Notes: a model not told the origin generated them from the letters alone. 64,000 bases of DNA from Novosphingobium sp. (GCF_024642085.1 NZ_JAHEBV010000004.1:1-64000); one strand, 5' to 3'; shown: positions 17,893 to 27,755, numbered from the stretch's first letter. A program made the numbers and translations.

Positions 17893-19481
17893 GCCACCAG
17901 CTTTACGGTATTGCCCGTGCCGCCAACACTGACCGTGTTGATGACGTCGGTCGGACAAAAACGGGTCATGCGGGCCGTGCCTTCGATAACGATACGCCCG
18001 GCAGCCAGAACGAAGCAGCGCGTCACAACATCGGTCGTGCCGGCAAAGGTCAGTGTGCTTTTCGGCACGTAGACGGTACCGTCCATAACCATGCCCGAAT
18101 TGCCGTTGATCTTATCGTTGTTGTCGCCGGAGGAGTTTCGATCCTCAAAAATCAGCATATCTTTAAGGTTTGTAGCTTGGCTGGCAGTCATGTTGCCGCC
18201 AGCGGGATCGACCATCTCGTCATAGCTCATCGCGCGCAGCATGACGTTCGATCCGCCATTGATGCGAATCCCAGCGCCATTTTTCAGCACGAACATCACC
18301 CCGTTTCCGATCAGCGCGTCTTGCGCGTTGATCGCCAGCATGCCGCCGTTGATCACGTAGACGCCTCTGTCCATCGTCGTATTGCAGCTGATGGTAAAAT
18401 CGCTGTAGGTTCCGGGCTTGGGATAGGCACCTGCGGGTACGGTCTTGTTCTCAAACGATTGGACTACACCTGTTTCGTAAAGGACTACATCGCTTCGGGT
18501 GTAAGTGGTCTTGTTACCCGAAGTGACCGGAACCGATACGCCTTCAGTCACCGAGCGGGTGCTGGCGACCTCTTGGCCAACCGTTACTGCAGTTGAATAG
18601 GTGACCTCTTTGGTCTGGTCGCCCTGCGAACGGAACACTTCCCCGCCACTGGTTTTCCAAGAGTTTCCATTGGTGCTGGTCATTGCCTGCGTGTACTGCT
18701 TCCAGTTCGTGGCCACCTGCGCCACGTACTTCACTCCGCCGTTTGAGCAGGTAAGCGTTCGCGGCGTATCGTTGGTCGGCGGTGTCAGATTGGCGAACGG
18801 ATCGCTAAGATTGCTCTGGTGTTCATAGATTTCGGTGTGACCGTCGTTGAAGTCATCATCGATACCGCCTTCAGAGACGATCCAGCCCACCTCGAACACA
18901 GCGCCGCCGTTCTTGATCACCGAATCTTCGTGAGTCGAAAGCGCAGCGGCGCCGCAACCGGCTACAACGTAGGCGTTACCACCGATGACGATGGCCCCGC
19001 GCGTATCGGGATCGACGGCGATCAAGCAGCTGGTAAAGGACCGTCCTTGTGAAAATGTCGCTTGCGACCGGGCGCTGACAGTAACCGCCTTGTCGGTCAG
19101 AAAAGCGCTGAAGGGCAGGCGCTTGGTGGCGCTGAAGCTTACTACGACGCTGTTGTCGTTTATACTGTCTGCCCACTTTGCCAGCGTCACAGTCGGTGTG
19201 TTCGAAAAGGTGACCTGAGACAGGTTGGCCGCCAGTTCCTGCCTGGCGCGGGTGGCATAGCCATCACCGGTTGTGCCGCCGACTTTGGCCCAGGCGCCCG
19301 CAAGCGCTGCCTGATCGGCTGCATATTGCATTTCGCGCTTCCACATATACCACTGCGCGGTATCGACGCCGAGACCGGCCGCGCCAATAAGCGCGGGAAG
19401 GCCCGCTGCAACCAACAAGGCAGCATTGCCGCTGGACTGTTTGGCGAGGCGGCGCATAGTCCGCTTGAAACTGTTCAGCAT
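17889..19481 (-). CDS. TadG-like pilus-assembly protein without vWA domain, beta-solenoid-like (triad A)
   Basis: The 530-residue protein has a TadG-type N-terminus: a membrane segment NAALLVAAGLPALIGAAG (about residues 18-38) followed by GVDTAQWYMWKREMQYAADQAALAGA. Unlike the neighbouring TadG it shows no vWA metal-site motif. Instead residues of about 150-520 contain short repeated strands of beta-helix character, such as AIVIGGNAYVVAGCGAAAL, GVYVINGGMLAINAQDALI and RIVIEGTARM. The start at ATG 19481 is supported by GGGGG five or so bases upstream; an in-frame start at 19523 is possible. It leads triad A and has a near-match CtrA box 79 bases upstream. Confidence 0.8.
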   Translation of the reverse strand: MLNSFKRTMRRLAKQSSGNAALLVAAGLPALIGAAGLGVDTAQWYMWKREMQYAADQAALAGAWAKVGGTTGDGYATRARQELAANLSQVTFSNTPTVTLAKWADSINDNSVVVSFSATKRLPFSAFLTDKAVTVSARSQATFSQGRSFTSCLIAVDPDTRGAIVIGGNAYVVAGCGAAALSTHEDSVIKNGGAVFEVGWIVSEGGIDDDFNDGHTEIYEHQSNLSDPFANLTPPTNDTPRTLTCSNGGVKYVAQVATNWKQYTQAMTSTNGNSWKTSGGEVFRSQGDQTKEVTYSTAVTVGQEVASTRSVTEGVSVPVTSGNKTTYTRSDVVLYETGVVQSFENKTVPAGAYPKPGTYSDFTISCNTTMDRGVYVINGGMLAINAQDALIGNGVMFVLKNGAGIRINGGSNVMLRAMSYDEMVDPAGGNMTASQATNLKDMLIFEDRNSSGDNNDKINGNSGMVMDGTVYVPKSTLTFAGTTDVVTRCFVLAAGRIVIEGTARMTRFCPTDVINTVSVGGTGNTVKLVA

Positions 19482-19559
19482 CTTGCCCCCGATGAAAAAA
19501 TGGCCATCAAACATGACGCTCATAAGCAGTCACGGTTTTCCGTCCTTGAAGGATCAAGG

Positions 19560-19574
19560 TTAATAAGGGTTTAT
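19560..19574. promoter_or_regulatory. CtrA-like box (one mismatch) upstream of triad A
   Basis: TTAA at 19560-19563, seven bases, then TTAT at 19571-19574: one mismatch from TTAA-N7-TTAA. It sits 79 bases upstream of the triad A TadG-like start and 46 bases upstream of the divergent gene at 19620, so it could affect either. Confidence 0.4.
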
Positions 19575-19619
19575 TGCGCAATTATTTGCCAGGCCGCGTT
19601 CTCCCATTAAGGAGCGCGA

Positions 19620-20255
19620 ATGAGCGATCCGGCGATCATCGAGACCTTGCCTGTCGAGCAGCGTCTGGCCTTGGCTTACGCAAGTGCCCCTATCCGCAAA
19701 GCGCTGCTTGCCAGCCTGGGTCTCGATGTGCGGCTGGCAAAGATCGTGGCAAATGCCCGTGAGCCGGTGTTAGGGCAGATCCGGCTGGCATGGTGGCGCG
19801 AGCGGCTGGCCGACCCGGCGCCAGTGCCGGGTGAACCGTTGCTGCAAACGATTTTTTCCGCTCCTGTCGACCGGCAGGCATTGAGAAATCTCGTCGATGG
19901 GTGGGAAACGGTCCTTCTTGCAACAGATAGCGCTGATCAAGCGGCTGTTTCCAGTCTGGCGCAGGCGCGTGCCGAATGCTTTGCGGCTCTTGCCGGAAAT
20001 GTCCGGCATGACGCTGTGTTGAGCGCAGCGCGCAGCTGGGCACTGGCAGATTTGGCACGCCTGCCCGGTCCGCCCGGCATGGCGGCCCTGGCTATGGCCC
20101 GCGATGCGGACTGGTCCCGCCCGGGCCTGCCGCGATCCATGCGTCCGCTGGCGGTTTTGCACGCGATGGCGCGGCGCGCCGTGCGATCGAAAGGTGGAGG
20201 CGAGGGGCCGGTCTCGTTTCTTGTCGCAGTTAGGGTTGGCTTGCTTGGCTTCTAG
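19620..20255 (+). CDS. Squalene/phytoene synthase family protein, NDUFAF6-like
   Basis: The 211-residue protein has YASAPIRKALLASLGLDVRLAKIV and LGQIRLAWWRERL, which resemble the alpha-helical isoprenoid synthase family, but it is shorter than real phytoene synthases (about 300 residues). I could not find the two Asp-rich substrate motifs. The WWRERL region recalls the mitochondrial complex I assembly factor NDUFAF6, a non-enzymatic member of the same fold family. A carotenoid role is therefore unlikely; an assembly role is inference. It is divergent from triad A and 42 bases upstream of the EF-hand gene. Confidence 0.65.
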   Translation: MSDPAIIETLPVEQRLALAYASAPIRKALLASLGLDVRLAKIVANAREPVLGQIRLAWWRERLADPAPVPGEPLLQTIFSAPVDRQALRNLVDGWETVLLATDSADQAAVSSLAQARAECFAALAGNVRHDAVLSAARSWALADLARLPGPPGMAALAMARDADWSRPGLPRSMRPLAVLHAMARRAVRSKGGGEGPVSFLVAVRVGLLGF

Positions 20256-20297
20256 GCTATGGTCAGTTTCTGAACAACTGACGGGAATCGCTCAACA

Positions 20298-20774
20298 ATG
20301 AATCGCATTGCCCTTGGCGCCGTTTCGGCTTTGCTGCTTGCGGCATCGGGACTGTTCTGGTGGCAGGGCCGCGCGGCGACTGAAGCGGCCGCTCCTCCGC
20401 TCCCGATGCCACTTACAGAACAAAGCGCGGATCCGTCTGCCCCGGTGGACGACATCCCAGACGAAGAGGGCGACGGTTTGCGCGGTGCCAACCTTCCTGC
20501 GGTGAGCGAGGCCAGCCGCGAAGAAAAACGCTTTAACCGCCTTGATCGCAACCGCGACAACCTGATTGCCCGGAACGAAGCCCTGGCCGCTCGCGTTGCG
20601 GCATTTCGCAAGCTCGATACCGATCACAACAACCTGCTCAGCTTTGAAGAGTGGGCAGTGGCGACGTCTAACAAGTTCAAGAAAGCCGATGCCAATGGCG
20701 ATCAGCAGCTGACCCGGGTTGAGTTTGCCACGACCAAGCCCAAAGCCGGCAAACGGCCGGCCTGCAAATGCTGA
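20298..20774 (+). CDS. Exported or membrane-anchored EF-hand protein
   Basis: The 158-residue protein starts with a signal or anchor sequence, IALGAVSALLLAASGLFWW (residues 4-22), then an Ala/Pro-rich acidic spacer. Three EF-hand-like loops follow: DRNRDNLIARNE near 76, DTDHNNLLSFEE near 106 and DANGDQQLTRVE near 129. The last two have the usual Asp/Asn and Glu calcium ligands. It ends GKRPACKC. Calcium binding is likely; the partner is unknown. The stop lies six bases from the convergent trmFO stop. Confidence 0.82.
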   Translation: MNRIALGAVSALLLAASGLFWWQGRAATEAAAPPLPMPLTEQSADPSAPVDDIPDEEGDGLRGANLPAVSEASREEKRFNRLDRNRDNLIARNEALAARVAAFRKLDTDHNNLLSFEEWAVATSNKFKKADANGDQQLTRVEFATTKPKAGKRPACKC

Positions 20775-20780
20775 TGCAGA

Positions 20781-22127
20781 TCAGGCGGTGATCGCGGATT
20801 TCCAGAAGACCAGATCGCTTTTTGCGCGCTGCGTATAGGCTTCTTTGCGAACCTTCTTCTTGACCGAAGGATCGACCGGAGGAAAGAGCCCGAAGTTGAC
20901 GTTCATAGGCTGATAACTGTCTGCCTCGGCATCACCGGTGATATGCGCCAGCAGTGCGCCGAGCGCCGTCGTGCGGGGCGGGGCTGTCCAATCATTGCCG
21001 CGCAGTTCAGCCGCAGCCATAATACCGGCCATCAGGCCGACAGCCGCGCTTTCGACATAGCCCTCGCATCCGGTCATCTGCCCGGCAAAACGGATATGCG
21101 GTGCTGATTTAAGTCGCAGCTGCCGGTCAAGCAATTGCGGGGAATTGAGAAACGTGTTGCGGTGCAGGCCGCCCAGTCGGGCAAACTCGGCTTGTTCGAG
21201 CCCCGGGATAGTGCGGAACAAGCGCACTTGCTCGGCATGTTTCAGCTTGGTCTGAAAACCCACCATGTTCCACAGCGTGCCCAGTTTGTTGTCCTGCCGC
21301 AGCTGCACTACGGCATAGGCCCAGCGCCCGTTGGGAAACTCAGCTGTCGCCTGATGCGGATTGTCGAGGCCAACCGGTTTCATCGGTCCGAACCGCAAGG
21401 TATCCTCGCCGCGCTCGGCCATCACTTCGATCGGCATGCAGCCATCGAAATAGGGCGTATTGGCTTCCCATTCGCGAAATTCGGTCTTTTCGCCCGCCAG
21501 CAACCCTTCACGAAAGGCAACGTACTGGGCGCGGGTCATCGGACAGTTGATATAGTCCTTGGTCTCCCCCTTATCCCAGCGGCTCGCCATCCAGCACACG
21601 TCCATGTCAACTGTGTCGCGGTAGACAATGGGCGCGATCGCATCGAAAAATGCCAGGCTTTCTGCGCCGGTGGCATTGCCGATGCTTTGCGCAAGGGCTG
21701 CGGCGGTAAGGGGGCCGGTGGCCACAATTGTCAGCCCGGCAGCAGGCAGCGTGTCGATCCGCTCGCGCACAACATCCAGCGTAGGCAGGGCGGCAAGGCG
21801 CTGTTCGACCTCGGCCGAGAATACATCCCGGTCCACCGCCAATGCCGAACCAGCCGGCACCGCGGCCACCGACGCGGCGCCCATGATCAGCGAATCGAGC
21901 TCGCGCATTTCGTGATGGAGCAGGCCAACCGCGTTTCTGTCGCTATCGTCTGAGCGAAAACTGTTCGAGCAGACCAGTTCGGCAAGGCCGGTACCCTGGT
22001 GGGCCGGGCTCGTGTCTCCGCCGCCGCGCATCTCCGACAGGCGGACACGCACGCCGCGCCGCGCAAGCTGCCAGGCTGCCTCCGATCCGGCGAGCCCGCC
22101 GCCAATTATGTGCACGTCATATGTCAT
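20781..22127 (-). CDS. trmFO: Folate-dependent tRNA (uracil-54) methyltransferase TrmFO
   Basis: TrmFO makes ribothymidine-54 in tRNA from methylenetetrahydrofolate and FADH2. The 448-residue protein begins [19 protein letters not shown], an FAD-binding Rossmann motif, and includes the family stretches [51 protein letters not shown] and [23 protein letters not shown]. The catalytic cysteines of the family fall in the C-N-S and the GCMP segments. The ATG at 22127 is chosen because the Rossmann motif must be near the N-terminus. It overlaps nothing and is divergent from the YhhN gene. Confidence 0.96.
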   Translation of the reverse strand: MTYDVHIIGGGLAGSEAAWQLARRGVRVRLSEMRGGGDTSPAHQGTGLAELVCSNSFRSDDSDRNAVGLLHHEMRELDSLIMGAASVAAVPAGSALAVDRDVFSAEVEQRLAALPTLDVVRERIDTLPAAGLTIVATGPLTAAALAQSIGNATGAESLAFFDAIAPIVYRDTVDMDVCWMASRWDKGETKDYINCPMTRAQYVAFREGLLAGEKTEFREWEANTPYFDGCMPIEVMAERGEDTLRFGPMKPVGLDNPHQATAEFPNGRWAYAVVQLRQDNKLGTLWNMVGFQTKLKHAEQVRLFRTIPGLEQAEFARLGGLHRNTFLNSPQLLDRQLRLKSAPHIRFAGQMTGCEGYVESAAVGLMAGIMAAAELRGNDWTAPPRTTALGALLAHITGDAEADSYQPMNVNFGLFPPVDPSVKKKVRKEAYTQRAKSDLVFWKSAITA

Positions 22128-22195
22128 ATTGGAAGCGACTAGCCTTGCCTGCACGAGAATCCAACGCCAAGCAGAGTGGCAGGGGAAGAAACAGC

Positions 22196-22879
22196 ATGCC
22201 CGAACGCGCTTTGATCGAAAAACGCCCGTGGCTGGTCGCCAGCTTGATCGCCGCAATCAGCTACTTCTTCGTCCAGGGTAGCGCGGTTCCAGGCCTGTTC
22301 CTGATTATATGGAAAAGCGCAGGGGTGGCTCTGCTCGCGGTCTATGCGCTGGTGCGGCATCGCGGCACGGATTCGCGGCAGATCGCCGCCGTCATGGCCT
22401 GCGGGGCGCTGGGCGATGCCCTGATTGAAATCTCGCTAGAGGCCGGCGCAGCGGCATTTCTGATCGGCCATCTTATCGCGATTGCGCTTTACTTGCGCCA
22501 TCGCCGTGTCGCGAAAACCCCATCGCAGCACGCACTCGCGTTCACCATGCTTGTCGCAATTCCGCTAATTGCCTGGTCCTTGCCAGCCGACCGATCGTTG
22601 GCCTGGGCCGTTGCTGGGTACAGCGTCGCACTGGCAGGCATGGCTGCCACGGCCTGGACAAGCAGTTTTTCACGATACACGGTCGGGCTCGGCGCGGTGA
22701 TGTTCGCGGCCAGCGACCTGCTGATCTTCGCGCGCATGGGACTTCTGGCAACCAGCGTTTTGCCCGGCTTGATGATCTGGCCGCTGTATTATTTCGGGCA
22801 GTTCCTGATTTGCACCGGGGTAATCGGCGAACTGCGTCAGCGCGGCTCTGCAACAAACCTGCAACCTCGTGCATTGTAG
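22196..22879 (+). CDS. YhhN/TMEM86 family membrane protein
   Basis: The 227-residue protein is almost wholly hydrophobic with about seven or eight predicted helices, e.g. [32 protein letters not shown] and [18 protein letters not shown]. The [21 protein letters not shown] segment matches the YhhN family GDxxL...FxxGxxxF(L)xxH pattern. Eukaryotic TMEM86 members are lysoplasmalogenases; the bacterial activity is not established. The ATG at 22196 is preceded by AGGGGAAGA, which excludes longer frames that overlap trmFO. It lies upstream of the corA-like gene. Confidence 0.82.
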   Translation: MPERALIEKRPWLVASLIAAISYFFVQGSAVPGLFLIIWKSAGVALLAVYALVRHRGTDSRQIAAVMACGALGDALIEISLEAGAAAFLIGHLIAIALYLRHRRVAKTPSQHALAFTMLVAIPLIAWSLPADRSLAWAVAGYSVALAGMAATAWTSSFSRYTVGLGAVMFAASDLLIFARMGLLATSVLPGLMIWPLYYFGQFLICTGVIGELRQRGSATNLQPRAL

Positions 22880-22906
22880 CACCGTCCTCACCCGGAACTC
22901 CTTGCC

Positions 22907-23851
22907 ATGCAGATCCAGTTCTACAATGCCAAGGGTCACGATCGAAAACTGGAACCAAAGGATCTGGCCAAAGTCAGGTTGACTGCCGACAGCTTGCTGT
23001 GGATCAACGGCACCCCCCAAGAGATCGCCGGTCTAGCCTTGCCCAAGTCGATCGAAGGTGCGGTAGAGGGATGCCGGCTCAAGGAAGCCGGAGTCCGCGT
23101 TCACGACGCATACTACTGCGTTGCTCTTCCCGTGTTGAGCACTTCAAGCGCTGAGACGACAAGCCTGCTGTCCCTGGTGGTTGGGCAGGACTGGCTCTGT
23201 TCGGCCGGGGAAGGCGAGGCGATCGATTTCACCGACCTCATCAAGCATGATGTCGGAGAAACGATGAAAGGCAAACTTTCCGGTTCCACTTTGGGCGCAG
23301 CTTTGATTGCTCACCATTTTGGCCGGGTGCATGAGCGTATCGGTTCAATCAATCGCGAGATTGACCGGATGGAGGAACGTATCCTGACCGGCCGGGAAAG
23401 CCGCAACACCCTGCGGGTAATGGCGGTGCTGCGGCGGCAAGCGTCCCGGCTGCGAGAACTGGTCGACGCTTATCGTGCGATCATTCACACCCTGACGAGG
23501 CCCGATTTTCTTCCCGATCTGGCCGTTGAAGACAAGATTCACTTTGCTCACCTGCAGGCAGGCTACGAACGGCTGGAAGACGAAGTCGCCAGAGTTCGCG
23601 AGACGGTTGTGGCCAGTTTCGAGCTTTATGCCACGCGCGTTGCCCAGGATACCAACCGGCTGCTGCGCACGCTTACTTTTTTCACCATCGGGATAGGTAT
23701 CATTGGCGCGCTTGCCGGCATTTTCGGCATGAACTTCAAGGCTGCGCTGTTCGAAGAAGGGGAAACCGGGTTCACCATGGCGACGCTGGTCATGGGCGGC
23801 ATATTGATAATCACGTCGCTGATTGCCGTACGATCCTATCGCAAGCCCTGA
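22907..23851 (+). CDS. CorA/ZntB family divalent metal transporter
   Basis: This is a 314-residue inner-membrane channel protein. The large cytoplasmic N-terminal part includes a long coiled helix (LRVMAVLRRQASRLRELVDAYR). Two C-terminal helices follow: FFTIGIGIIGALAGIFGMNF, ending in the signature GMN, and MATLVMGGILIITSLIAV. The loop after GMN carries EEGETGF instead of the common MPE(L), which suggests a ZntB-like or otherwise divergent subgroup, so the ion (Mg, Co, Ni or Zn) is uncertain. It converges on the TauD-family gene with six bases between the stops. Confidence 0.9.
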   Translation: MQIQFYNAKGHDRKLEPKDLAKVRLTADSLLWINGTPQEIAGLALPKSIEGAVEGCRLKEAGVRVHDAYYCVALPVLSTSSAETTSLLSLVVGQDWLCSAGEGEAIDFTDLIKHDVGETMKGKLSGSTLGAALIAHHFGRVHERIGSINREIDRMEERILTGRESRNTLRVMAVLRRQASRLRELVDAYRAIIHTLTRPDFLPDLAVEDKIHFAHLQAGYERLEDEVARVRETVVASFELYATRVAQDTNRLLRTLTFFTIGIGIIGALAGIFGMNFKAALFEEGETGFTMATLVMGGILIITSLIAVRSYRKP

Positions 23852-23857
23852 TCGGGA

Positions 23858-24700
23858 TCAGCCGTTCCAGGCGGCAATCGTTGTCCGGTGCAATTCGCGG
23901 CGGTAGCCTTCGTAGCCCCCGCTGGCCTTGTGCAGCACCGATCGGTTGTCCCACATCACCAGCATGTCCGGTTCCCAGACGTGGCGATAGACGAAACGTT
24001 CATCGCCCTGCCAGGTCTGCAGTTCTGCCAGCAGATCAATTGCGTCAGCATCGCTCATGTCTTCGATGCCCACGATGTAGCCCAGGGTCGAATAGAACCC
24101 GCGCCGTCCGGTTTCGGGATGGGCGGGCACCAGCGGATGGCTCTGCACTGCCAAGGCGGATTCGCCGGGCCGGATGTCCATGCTGCGGCCTTTGTCGCGG
24201 GCGCCGTAGGTTCCGTCCGGACCATAGGGTAAGCGGGCCGAATGAATGGCTACTAGGTGATCGTAACGGGCCTGTTCTGCGGGGCAAAGCGCTTCCCATG
24301 CAGCGTGCTGGTTGGCAAACAGAGTGTCTCCGCCTTGCGGCGGAATGTCGATGGCCAGCAGGCAGGTTCCCGCCGGTGGACGGGCCTGAAACGACCAGTC
24401 GGCATGCCAGTTTTCGGCGAACAGCGGGGTCTGCTCGTCAGCTTCGCGGCGGATGGCGGCGATGTGTTGACGCCCGGGAACCGGTGCAAAGAACGGGTCT
24501 TCACCGAAACCGCCTAGGGCCAGGGTGAACCGCTCCAGCGCGTCGTCGTCCATTGCCTGATCCGGGAAAGCCAGCACGTGGTGGTCCAGCCAGACCCGGC
24601 GCAGCGCCGCGACTGTGACAGGGTCAAGCGGGGCTGACAGGTCGACACCGGTAATGCGTGCGCCGCACGCCTGTCCCGATGGTTCAACCCGTAGCCCCAT
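23858..24700 (-). CDS. TauD/TfdA family Fe(II)/2-oxoglutarate dioxygenase
   Basis: The family hydroxylates small organic substrates such as taurine or 2,4-D with Fe(II) and 2-oxoglutarate. In the 280 residues the iron ligands are visible: HxD in AENWHADWSF near residue 99 and the distal His in SVLHKASGGYEGYRRELHRT near residue 257, where Arg of the same motif binds 2-oxoglutarate. The substrate cannot be told from sequence; no sulfonate transporter is nearby. The ATG at 24700 shares its A with the gyrA stop (TGATG), so this enzyme is translationally coupled to gyrase A, an unusual pairing. Confidence 0.9.
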   Translation of the reverse strand: MGLRVEPSGQACGARITGVDLSAPLDPVTVAALRRVWLDHHVLAFPDQAMDDDALERFTLALGGFGEDPFFAPVPGRQHIAAIRREADEQTPLFAENWHADWSFQARPPAGTCLLAIDIPPQGGDTLFANQHAAWEALCPAEQARYDHLVAIHSARLPYGPDGTYGARDKGRSMDIRPGESALAVQSHPLVPAHPETGRRGFYSTLGYIVGIEDMSDADAIDLLAELQTWQGDERFVYRHVWEPDMLVMWDNRSVLHKASGGYEGYRRELHRTTIAAWNG

Positions 24701-27456
24701 CAGCTTTCGCCAGGTCCTTCTTCCGGCATAACGACCGGATCGGCGGCCATATCGTCGCTTTCAACTTCGTCACCGCCATCGTCGGGAAGATGAACCGCGC
24801 TGACCACGTGTTCCTGGTCGGCGACATTGAACAGCCGAACCCCGGCGCTGTTTCGCCCGATCACCCGCATCGTGGCAAGCGGCAGCCGGATCAGCTTGGC
24901 CTGGTCGGTCACCAGCATGAGCTGGTCCGCGCGCGTTGCCCGGAAACTGGCAACGACCGGCCCGTTGCGGCCGATGTTGTCGATATTGGTGATGCCCTGA
25001 CCACCGCGTCCGGTGCGCCGGTATTCGTAGGCCGAGCTCATCTTGCCATAGCCGTTGGCGCAGACGGTCAGAATGAACTCCTCGCGCTCGGCCAGTTCCG
25101 CCATACGATCGGCGCTAAGGTTTGGCTCGCCTTCCTTTTCGCCCTTCCACGGGGCAAAGCGGACGTAATCCTCCCGCTCTTCGCTGCTGGTTCCGACACG
25201 GTGGAGGATGGACAGGCTAATCACCTCGTCATCGCCCTTCAGCGTCATGCCCCGCACCCCGGTAGAGGTGCGGCTTTGGAAGGCGCGCACATCATCGCCG
25301 GCAAAACGGATCGCCTTCCCGCTGCGTGTCGCCAGCAGCACGTCGTCGCTGGGTTCCAGCAGAGCCACGCCGATCAGCCGGTCGGCGCTGTCTTCGTCAA
25401 AGCGCATGGCGAACTTGCCGTTGCTGGGGACGTTGGTGAAAAGTTCCATGCTATTGCGCCGCACGTTGCCCTTGGCTGTGGCAAATACCACCGACAGGTT
25501 GCCCCATTCGGCTTCGTCCTCGGGAAGCGGCAGCACGGTCCGGATCGTTTCATCCTTGTCCAGTGCGGGCAGGAGATTGACGATCGGCCGGCCGCGAGTA
25601 GCCGGTCCGCCTTCGGGCAGCTTCCACACCTTGAGCCGGTAAACCTTGCCGGCGGTCGAGAAGAACAGCACCGGGTTGTGAGTGCTGGTGACGAACATGG
25701 TTGTCACCACGTCCTCATCCTTGGTCGCCATCCCCGCGCGGCCCTTGCCGCCGCGGTTTTGCGCCCGGAAGGTCGATAACGGGGTGCGCTTGATATAGCC
25801 GTCCAGCGTGACCGTTACGACCATATCGTCGCGTTCGATCAGGTCCTCATCGTCAATCCCGTCCGCTGCCGCCGTGATCTCGGACATTCGCGGGGTGGCA
25901 TAGGCTTCGCGGATCGCTGTCAGTTCCCCGCGCATCACGCCGTACAGCTTCACCCGGTCACCCAGGATCGAAAGGTATTCCGCAATCGCTGTTGCCAGCT
26001 CTTTCAGCTCGTCGCCGATTTCGTCGCGGCCCAGGGCAGTGAGGCGATGGAGCCGCAGGTCGAGGATCGCCTTCACCTGCACTTCGGACAGGCGATAGGT
26101 TCCGCCCGCCTGCTCGGCATCGGGTTCTATCGCTTCGACCAGCCGAATGTATTGGGCAATTTCGCCAATCGGCCATTCGCGCTTCAACAGTGCCTCACGC
26201 GCGGCGGGCGGGTTGGGTGCGCCGCGAATGATCTTCACCACCTCGTCCAGGTTGGTGACCGCGACCACCAAACCCAGCAAGATGTGGGCCCGGTCGCGCG
26301 CTTTGTTCAGTTCGAACTTGGTCCGGCGGGTAATTACCTCTTCGCGGAACGTTATGAACGCTGAGATGAAATCGCGCAGGGTCAGGACTTCGGGGCGCCC
26401 GCCGCGGATGGCCAGCATATTCGCCGGGAAGTTCGATTGCGCCGGCGAATTGCGCCACAACTGGTTGAGAACGACTTCGGGCGTGGCATCGCGTTTGAGG
26501 TCGATCACGACGCGCACGCCAAGCCGGCTTGATTCATCGCGGATGTCAGAGACACCTTCGATCCGCTTTTCCTTGGCAGCTTCGGCGATTTTTTCGACCA
26601 GCGCGCTTTTGCCGACCTGGTAGGGGATCGACGTCAGGACTATGGAACGGCGATCTCCGCGGCCTTCTTCGATTTCATAGCGGCTGCGCATGATAATCGA
26701 ACCGCGCCCCGTTAGATAAGTCGAGCGCGCGCCGGCGGTGCCCAGGATCAAAGGGGCGGTCGGAAAATCGGGACCGGGGATGTATTCGATCAGCTCTTCC
26801 GAGGTGATCGCCGGTTTGTCCATATAGGCCAGGCAACCGTCGATCACTTCGCCAAGGTTGTGTGGCGGGATATTGGTCGCCATGCCGACCGCGATCCCGC
26901 CTGCTCCGTTTACCAGGAGGTTGGGGAAGCGGGCCGGCAGGACGCTCGGCTCCTGACGCGAACCGTCATAGTTCTCCTGAAAGTCGACCGTATCCTTGTC
27001 GAGATCGTCGAGCAGAGCGTTGGCGACCTTGGCCAGCCGGGCTTCGGTATAGCGCATCGAGGCCGGGGCATCGGGATCCATAGAACCGAAGTTGCCCTGG
27101 CCGTCGACCAGCGGCACCCGCATCGACCAATCCTGCGCCATGCGCACCAGCGCCAGATAGATCGCGCTGTCACCATGGGGGTGGTAATTACCCATCACGT
27201 CGCCGACGATCTTCGCACTCTTGCGATAGGGACGGCCAGCAACCATGCCGCCTTCCTGTGCGGCAAAGAGAATGCGGCGGTGGACCGGTTTCAAGCCGTC
27301 GCGGACATCCGGCAGAGCGCGCGCCACGATCACGCTCATCGCGTAATCGAGGTAGCTGGTCTTCATCTCATCGACGATGTCGACGCGCGGGAAATCGCCT
27401 GACGGACCGATCGGGCCCGAGCCGTTGGAATCGATGTTTTCGTTGTCGTCGCTCAC
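24700..27456 (-). CDS. gyrA: DNA gyrase subunit A
   Basis: GyrA is the DNA-cutting subunit of gyrase, which supercoils DNA. The 918-residue protein has the N-terminal breakage-reunion domain with active-site Tyr in [10 protein letters not shown], the QRDR segment [17 protein letters not shown], and six C-terminal beta-pinwheel repeats from about residue 560, including the GyrA-box-like [10 protein letters not shown]. Residue 101 is Leu where E. coli has Asp87, while the Ser83 equivalent (Ser97) is kept. The acidic tail ([18 protein letters not shown]) is normal. It is transcribed away from the TPR gene and coupled to the downstream dioxygenase. Confidence 0.98.
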   Translation of the reverse strand: MSDDNENIDSNGSGPIGPSGDFPRVDIVDEMKTSYLDYAMSVIVARALPDVRDGLKPVHRRILFAAQEGGMVAGRPYRKSAKIVGDVMGNYHPHGDSAIYLALVRMAQDWSMRVPLVDGQGNFGSMDPDAPASMRYTEARLAKVANALLDDLDKDTVDFQENYDGSRQEPSVLPARFPNLLVNGAGGIAVGMATNIPPHNLGEVIDGCLAYMDKPAITSEELIEYIPGPDFPTAPLILGTAGARSTYLTGRGSIIMRSRYEIEEGRGDRRSIVLTSIPYQVGKSALVEKIAEAAKEKRIEGVSDIRDESSRLGVRVVIDLKRDATPEVVLNQLWRNSPAQSNFPANMLAIRGGRPEVLTLRDFISAFITFREEVITRRTKFELNKARDRAHILLGLVVAVTNLDEVVKIIRGAPNPPAAREALLKREWPIGEIAQYIRLVEAIEPDAEQAGGTYRLSEVQVKAILDLRLHRLTALGRDEIGDELKELATAIAEYLSILGDRVKLYGVMRGELTAIREAYATPRMSEITAAADGIDDEDLIERDDMVVTVTLDGYIKRTPLSTFRAQNRGGKGRAGMATKDEDVVTTMFVTSTHNPVLFFSTAGKVYRLKVWKLPEGGPATRGRPIVNLLPALDKDETIRTVLPLPEDEAEWGNLSVVFATAKGNVRRNSMELFTNVPSNGKFAMRFDEDSADRLIGVALLEPSDDVLLATRSGKAIRFAGDDVRAFQSRTSTGVRGMTLKGDDEVISLSILHRVGTSSEEREDYVRFAPWKGEKEGEPNLSADRMAELAEREEFILTVCANGYGKMSSAYEYRRTGRGGQGITNIDNIGRNGPVVASFRATRADQLMLVTDQAKLIRLPLATMRVIGRNSAGVRLFNVADQEHVVSAVHLPDDGGDEVESDDMAADPVVMPEEGPGES

Positions 27457-27755
27457 GCGGAAGATTCGCCGGTTGTTTGCGGGAAGGGCTGTGTTTGTGT
27501 GGCACTAGGCCAAGGGGGCTGCGATAGCCAGCGCAGTGGCCCGTAACAGCATCGTTTCGGGCGCGTTTTCCACACTTCACGCGGCAATTCTGAACAAACC
27601 GGCCCGACACTATTCAAATGGCGTTCACCCCCTTGGCTCTAGTGCGCCCACTGTTGCCAAACGGGCGAATCCCCGCCATTTGGTTATAGATAAGGTTTTG
27701 GTCGCGAGAGGATGGGGAATGGGCCCTTCCGCGTGGCCGCGTAGGAGACACAGTC
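27457..27755. promoter_or_regulatory. Divergent intergenic region between gyrA and the TPR gene
   Basis: 299 bases without a supported gene. Near the plus-strand gene there is an inverted repeat CCAAA...TTTGG with GGCG/CGCC inside (about 27657-27683), directly followed by TTATAGAT, a possible -10. AGGAGA at about 27745 serves the TPR gene. No riboswitch or terminator was seen. Confidence 0.4.
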
